DNA of 18,123 bases from Dunaliella salina. Lineage: Eukaryota > Chlorophyta > Chlorophyceae > Chlamydomonadales > Dunaliellaceae. Shown one piece after another: positions 15,201 to 18,123 of this stretch. The translations under genes were made by a program, and so were the position numbers. The notes beneath the pieces are model-generated. The model was given only the letters and a program-made list of their open reading frames with translations. It ran no database searches and was not told the DNA's origin. Location: assembly GCA_002284615.2 (NCBI GenBank), contig MU069473.1, forward strand, positions 210,551 to 228,673, given 5' to 3'. How positions within the stretch are numbered: position 1 is the first letter of the stretch; each line of letters starts with the position of its first letter.

Positions 15201-15587
15201 ATTTATGAGCATCAGCCTCAGCACACTGGGTGTCAGCTCACAACAGGATCCTTCTTTTGGCCCATGCAGTCAGCCCACCAGGCCCGCTCCTTTGGCTGGA
15301 GCTCAGATCTGTGTGGCTGCAGCATTCAGGAGGGGCTGATGGCTGCCTTTTTTTGAGAAGTTGCATGTTGGACAATGGCAAGACCCATGCTGATGATGAA
15401 AGGTCATGGCATTGAAATAGCACAGCTGGTGTGGGAGGAAAGGAAAGTCACCCAGCAAGGCAGGAAGCATGTCAAAAAGTAGGCTTGAGAGGCTGGAGAT
15501 CTTGCTTCGTTGCAAGGGAAATCTTTGTGCAAGAGTCTCGTGCGAGGATGCAGGAAAGGCAGGACATTTAAAAAAAGTCACAGCCAC
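15201..15587. other. Presumed 3' flank, no gene recognised
   Basis: Short overlapping ORFs on both strands show no domain. I see no clear AATAAA polyadenylation signal close to the stop, so the transcript end is not placed. Confidence 0.4.
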
Positions 15588-15968
15588 TGGATCAACTGCC
15601 AGGGAAGATGAACCTTTGACAGGAGAAACTGGGCTTGTTCAGGTGCCTCTGCTCAAGCAGGGCCAGAAGGATTTGAGCTTGAAGTGAGTAAATGTGCACT
15701 GCTTAAACAGAATGCCAGAACTGTGTCAACCTCATTTTGCAGCTGAGGTTGGTTGATGTTGCATTTCTTGTTGCTGAAAGAGGAGAGGTTCTTTTTGCAA
15801 GGAGTGTTGTGCCAAGGGTGAGGAAGGAAGGTCGTTGCAAAGATTCAACAACACTGGCAGGAAAATGCTAGCTGCCTTGGAAAGTTGAACTTGGACAGGG
15901 TTAAGTGTTTGGGATTCATGAAATGCCTTCGCTCTAGCAGGGGCAGAATGAGGCGAGCTTGAAAGAAA
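15588..15968 (+). repeat. Diverged direct duplication downstream of KCS
   Basis: 15594-15683 (AACTGCCAGGGAAGATGAAC ... CTCAAGCAGGGCCAGAAGGA ... TGAGCTTGAAG) resembles 15870-15964 (AGCTGCCTTGGAAAGTTGAA ... CTCTAGCAGGGGCAGAATGA ... CGAGCTTGAAA) in the same order. Small ORFs within (for example 15469-15687) are not conserved between the two units, arguing against coding. Confidence 0.6.
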
Positions 15969-16211
15969 GAGAGAGGAGACAAATGAAAATCCGCTTGAAA
16001 AGTATCAACCTTCATTTTGATGCTGATGGGAACAGCTGCAGTCTCTTGATCTTGTTCAGCCATACCTACCTGATCTGTTTAATGTGATTTGTATTTATAT
16101 CCAACAGGACAATGATCTTGACTGTGAAAGGCAAATGTCACAAAAGCATGTGCGCATTGATCTCGGCCTGCCTTACTCCATACGGCAATTCTCATAGTGT
16201 GCACGCCTCGT

Positions 16212-16267
16212 AGCAAACTGTGCAAGATAAAGATAATGAAGCAAACTGTACACGATAAAGGTAATGG
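16212..16267 (+). repeat. 28-base tandem duplication
   Basis: AGCAAACTGTGCAAGATAAA plus GATAATGA (16212-16239) is followed directly by AGCAAACTGTACACGATAAA plus GGTAATGG (16240-16267). Confidence 0.92.
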
Positions 16268-16617
16268 AAGATTGTAGATGCAGAAAGCCTCCAGTCAGCA
16301 CTACCGTTAGCTAGCCTGTTTACAGAAAATCAAAAAGCTTACCAAAAGTATGTAAGTCACCAGCTTGTTGTCGTTAGAGGAACCCAGGGGGCCCAGGGGA
16401 CAGCAAGCGTGCATGGGAGCATGGGAAGGAAAGACCCGACAATCAGCGAGAATCACTGAGAATTAGCCCCTATAAACCATGAGAAAAAAGTAAAAAATAA
16501 AGGGCAAAGCCAGCGTGCATAAGGAAAGACCCAAAGGTGGGCGACAAAGGCCCTAAAAAGGGGTCTTTATGGAATGTTCCCTTAGCAAGGTGGCCCCACT
16601 TTGCACTGTTGTGCTTA

Positions 16618-16701
16618 GCATGAAATGATAGATGTGCTTCCATAGCTCTTGAGTTTGAAGCATGAAGTGATAGATGTGCTTCCATAGCTCTTGAGTTTGA
16701 A
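16618..16701 (+). repeat. 42-base tandem duplication, one mismatch
   Basis: Two head-to-tail units (16618-16659 and 16660-16701) beginning GCATGAAATGATAGATGTGC and GCATGAAGTGATAGATGTGC and otherwise identical. The length is a multiple of three, but no supported gene covers it. Confidence 0.97.
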
Positions 16702-17279
16702 AGGTGCAACTCACGGCCACTTCTGCAATTTGCCAAAACGTGAACCCTACTTTTCGAGCAAGCACCCACCACCTGACCAGCCACTGTACCAAATTAGGTG
16801 ATATTTAATGATTTGGTGTCCTTCAACCAAAAAAAATATCATTGCAAAAAAATGGAGTGAAAAGACCCAGTGGTTGGTCAGATACTGAATTTCAGCCACT
16901 TCCCTCAGAGAAAATCCAGAACTAGGGGTGCCAAAAAAGGTCAATTTTTGACCTCCTTCATTCCCACTTTCGAATATGCAGGATGTTAGCATATTATATA
17001 AGGGTTATTAAGATAATATTTGGGGGGTGAAAAATGGTCCCAGGGTGGAGCTGTGGGCTATTTTAGGTTGATCTGAGGCCAGGAGAGTGATCTGGGGTCA
17101 ACCAATTTTCACCATTGTTTGGTGTAAGTGTTGTTATATATATATTATAATGGTTGGCATTATCAGATTTGGAAAATATAGGCGGGAAAGAACATTTCCA
17201 GGAATTTGGCCCCATCGCCCGCCTCTGGGAAAGACCCATCAGTCAGTGCTAGCACTAACAGTGAGTCCCACCGAGATTC

Positions 17280-17460
17280 AGTCTTGAAACAACCAGTAAT
17301 CAACCAGGGTTAATTCTTGGATGAATCAATTGATGTTGAGTAAGGTTGAAACATCACAGGCCTCTACCCGGAAAATGGCTATTTCAACTGTGGTTGATTT
17401 GCTGTTGGATCAAGTGGCCCAATGAATCAAGACTGGTTGATTCTTGGTTGAATTAAGACT
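17280..17460. mobile_element. MITE-like element with 41-base terminal inverted repeats
   Basis: The left arm 17280-17320 begins AGTCTTGAAACAACCAGTAA; the reverse complement of the right arm (17420-17460) begins AGTCTTAATTCAACCAAGAA. By eye about 31 of 41 positions match. The 181-base total length and absence of an ORF suit a non-autonomous DNA transposon. No clear target-site duplication was found, so a plain inverted repeat is possible. Confidence 0.6.
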
Positions 17461-18123
17461 CTGTGCATACAGTCACGACGATTGCATTGCAATCGCTGAG
17501 TGCTGAAGTTGCAACAAACAATTGTTTGACCGCACACACAAGTTTGACCGGCCTCCCTGCTCCCTGCAAGCGCTTTCCACGCGAGCGCACACCTGCAGCG
17601 ACGAGCACAGCATGCTTCACTCCTCGGCGGTGTAAGCTGCAGCGCAGGGGAGAAGGAGCAAGCGGGTGGTCATCATCATCGGAGGGGATTGCTTCTCCTT
17701 CTCCTGCCCATCATCTCCCCTGCACGCACGTGCACAGCATCAGTATTTGTAATGTAAGTGGTGCACACTCTACCGTACTCAGTGTACATCTGTGCGAGGG
17801 AGCACCCTGGGGAAGGGTGCAGGACGACTGAGCAGTCAGACTGAGCATTACCAATGCCAGGCAATGCTCCTCCAAAACCTGGTCAGCACGTTGTGTACCT
17901 GCTCCGTCAGCGCCCAGGGTCCCGTGGGTGACTGGATCGAGGAAAGGGAATGGCGGAGAGGGAGGTTTCAAACAGTCAAACGTTTGCGCAGGGGTCAATC
18001 ACGAAGCAACGGCATGGAACAATTTGTGGACTTAAAAATGGTACCTCCGAAAAAAACGAAGCTCTAGCCCCTTCCTTCACGTCCAGCAGGACCAATTGGG
18101 CATCCTTCTCAAACCTGTCAGGT
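17461..18123. other. CpG-richer flank, possible edge of a neighbouring gene
   Basis: After the inverted-repeat element the sequence is richer in C, G and CpG than the rest. It has two perfect palindromic sites: CGATTGCA-T-TGCAATCG (17479-17495) and CAAACAATTGTTTG (17515-17528). ORFs at 17463-17831 and 17792-18067 (plus) show no known domain. It could be a promoter, 5' UTR or exon of a gene continuing past the window. Confidence 0.35.

Larger units (their letters stand above)
15969..17279. other. Non-coding stretch with small repeats only
   Basis: Apart from the two tandem duplications listed separately, I see no gene. The word GAAAGACCC recurs at about 16427, 16524 and 17229, with GAAAAGACCC at 16859, perhaps marking an old repeat. 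Several A/T-rich runs are present (for example 16990-17030). Confidence 0.45.

Overview
The window reads as nuclear DNA of a eukaryote, most likely a green alga. It has moderate GC, one intron-rich gene of about 7.6 kb with GT-AG introns, many broken copies of a LINE-type retrotransposon, and several micro- and minisatellites. I cannot name the species. No tRNA, rRNA, CRISPR array or prokaryotic operon was seen.

Layout. 1-7059 is a transposon graveyard. A (CA)n tract opens it. An inverted pair of LINE 3' fragments follows (235-1420), then minus-strand LINE fragments (2040-2590, 3165-3290, 3534-3605, 6003-6830). The longest LINE copy lies on the plus strand at about 3790-5815: RNase H, a CCHC knuckle and a restriction-like endonuclease motif survive, but at least four frameshifts and a lost catalytic Asp show it is dead. 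A second, very short repeat family occurs at 3441-3531, 9650-9770 and 10458-10534.

7060-7434 is a repeat-poor stretch that may be a promoter. 7435-15049 carries one plus-strand gene, which I assemble from 13 exons by phase and homology. It encodes a 3-ketoacyl-CoA synthase (FAE1/KCS family, the condensing enzyme of very-long-chain fatty acid elongation). All exon phases agree, the joined frame is 1398 bases (466 residues) plus a stop, and the Cys-His-Asn triad (C150, H319, N352) has the spacing known from plant FAE1. As modelled, the protein lacks the usual N-terminal membrane segments and instead ends in an extra hydrophobic segment.

The introns of this gene hold antisense LINE fragments (introns 6 and 7), sense LINE 3' ends (introns 10 and 11; the first supplies the pyrimidine tract of the exon 11 acceptor), a compound minisatellite (intron 9), and repeated copies of exon edges. 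The 5' edges of exons 6 and 10, the acceptor tract of exon 12 and the 3' edge of exon 13 all have extra copies in adjacent non-coding DNA. This recurring exon-edge duplication is the most unusual pattern in the window.

15050-18123 is mostly non-coding: duplicated stop-codon region, diverged direct repeats, two small tandem duplications, a 181-bp MITE-like inverted-repeat element (17280-17460), and a more CpG-rich final 660 bases that may be the edge of a neighbouring gene.
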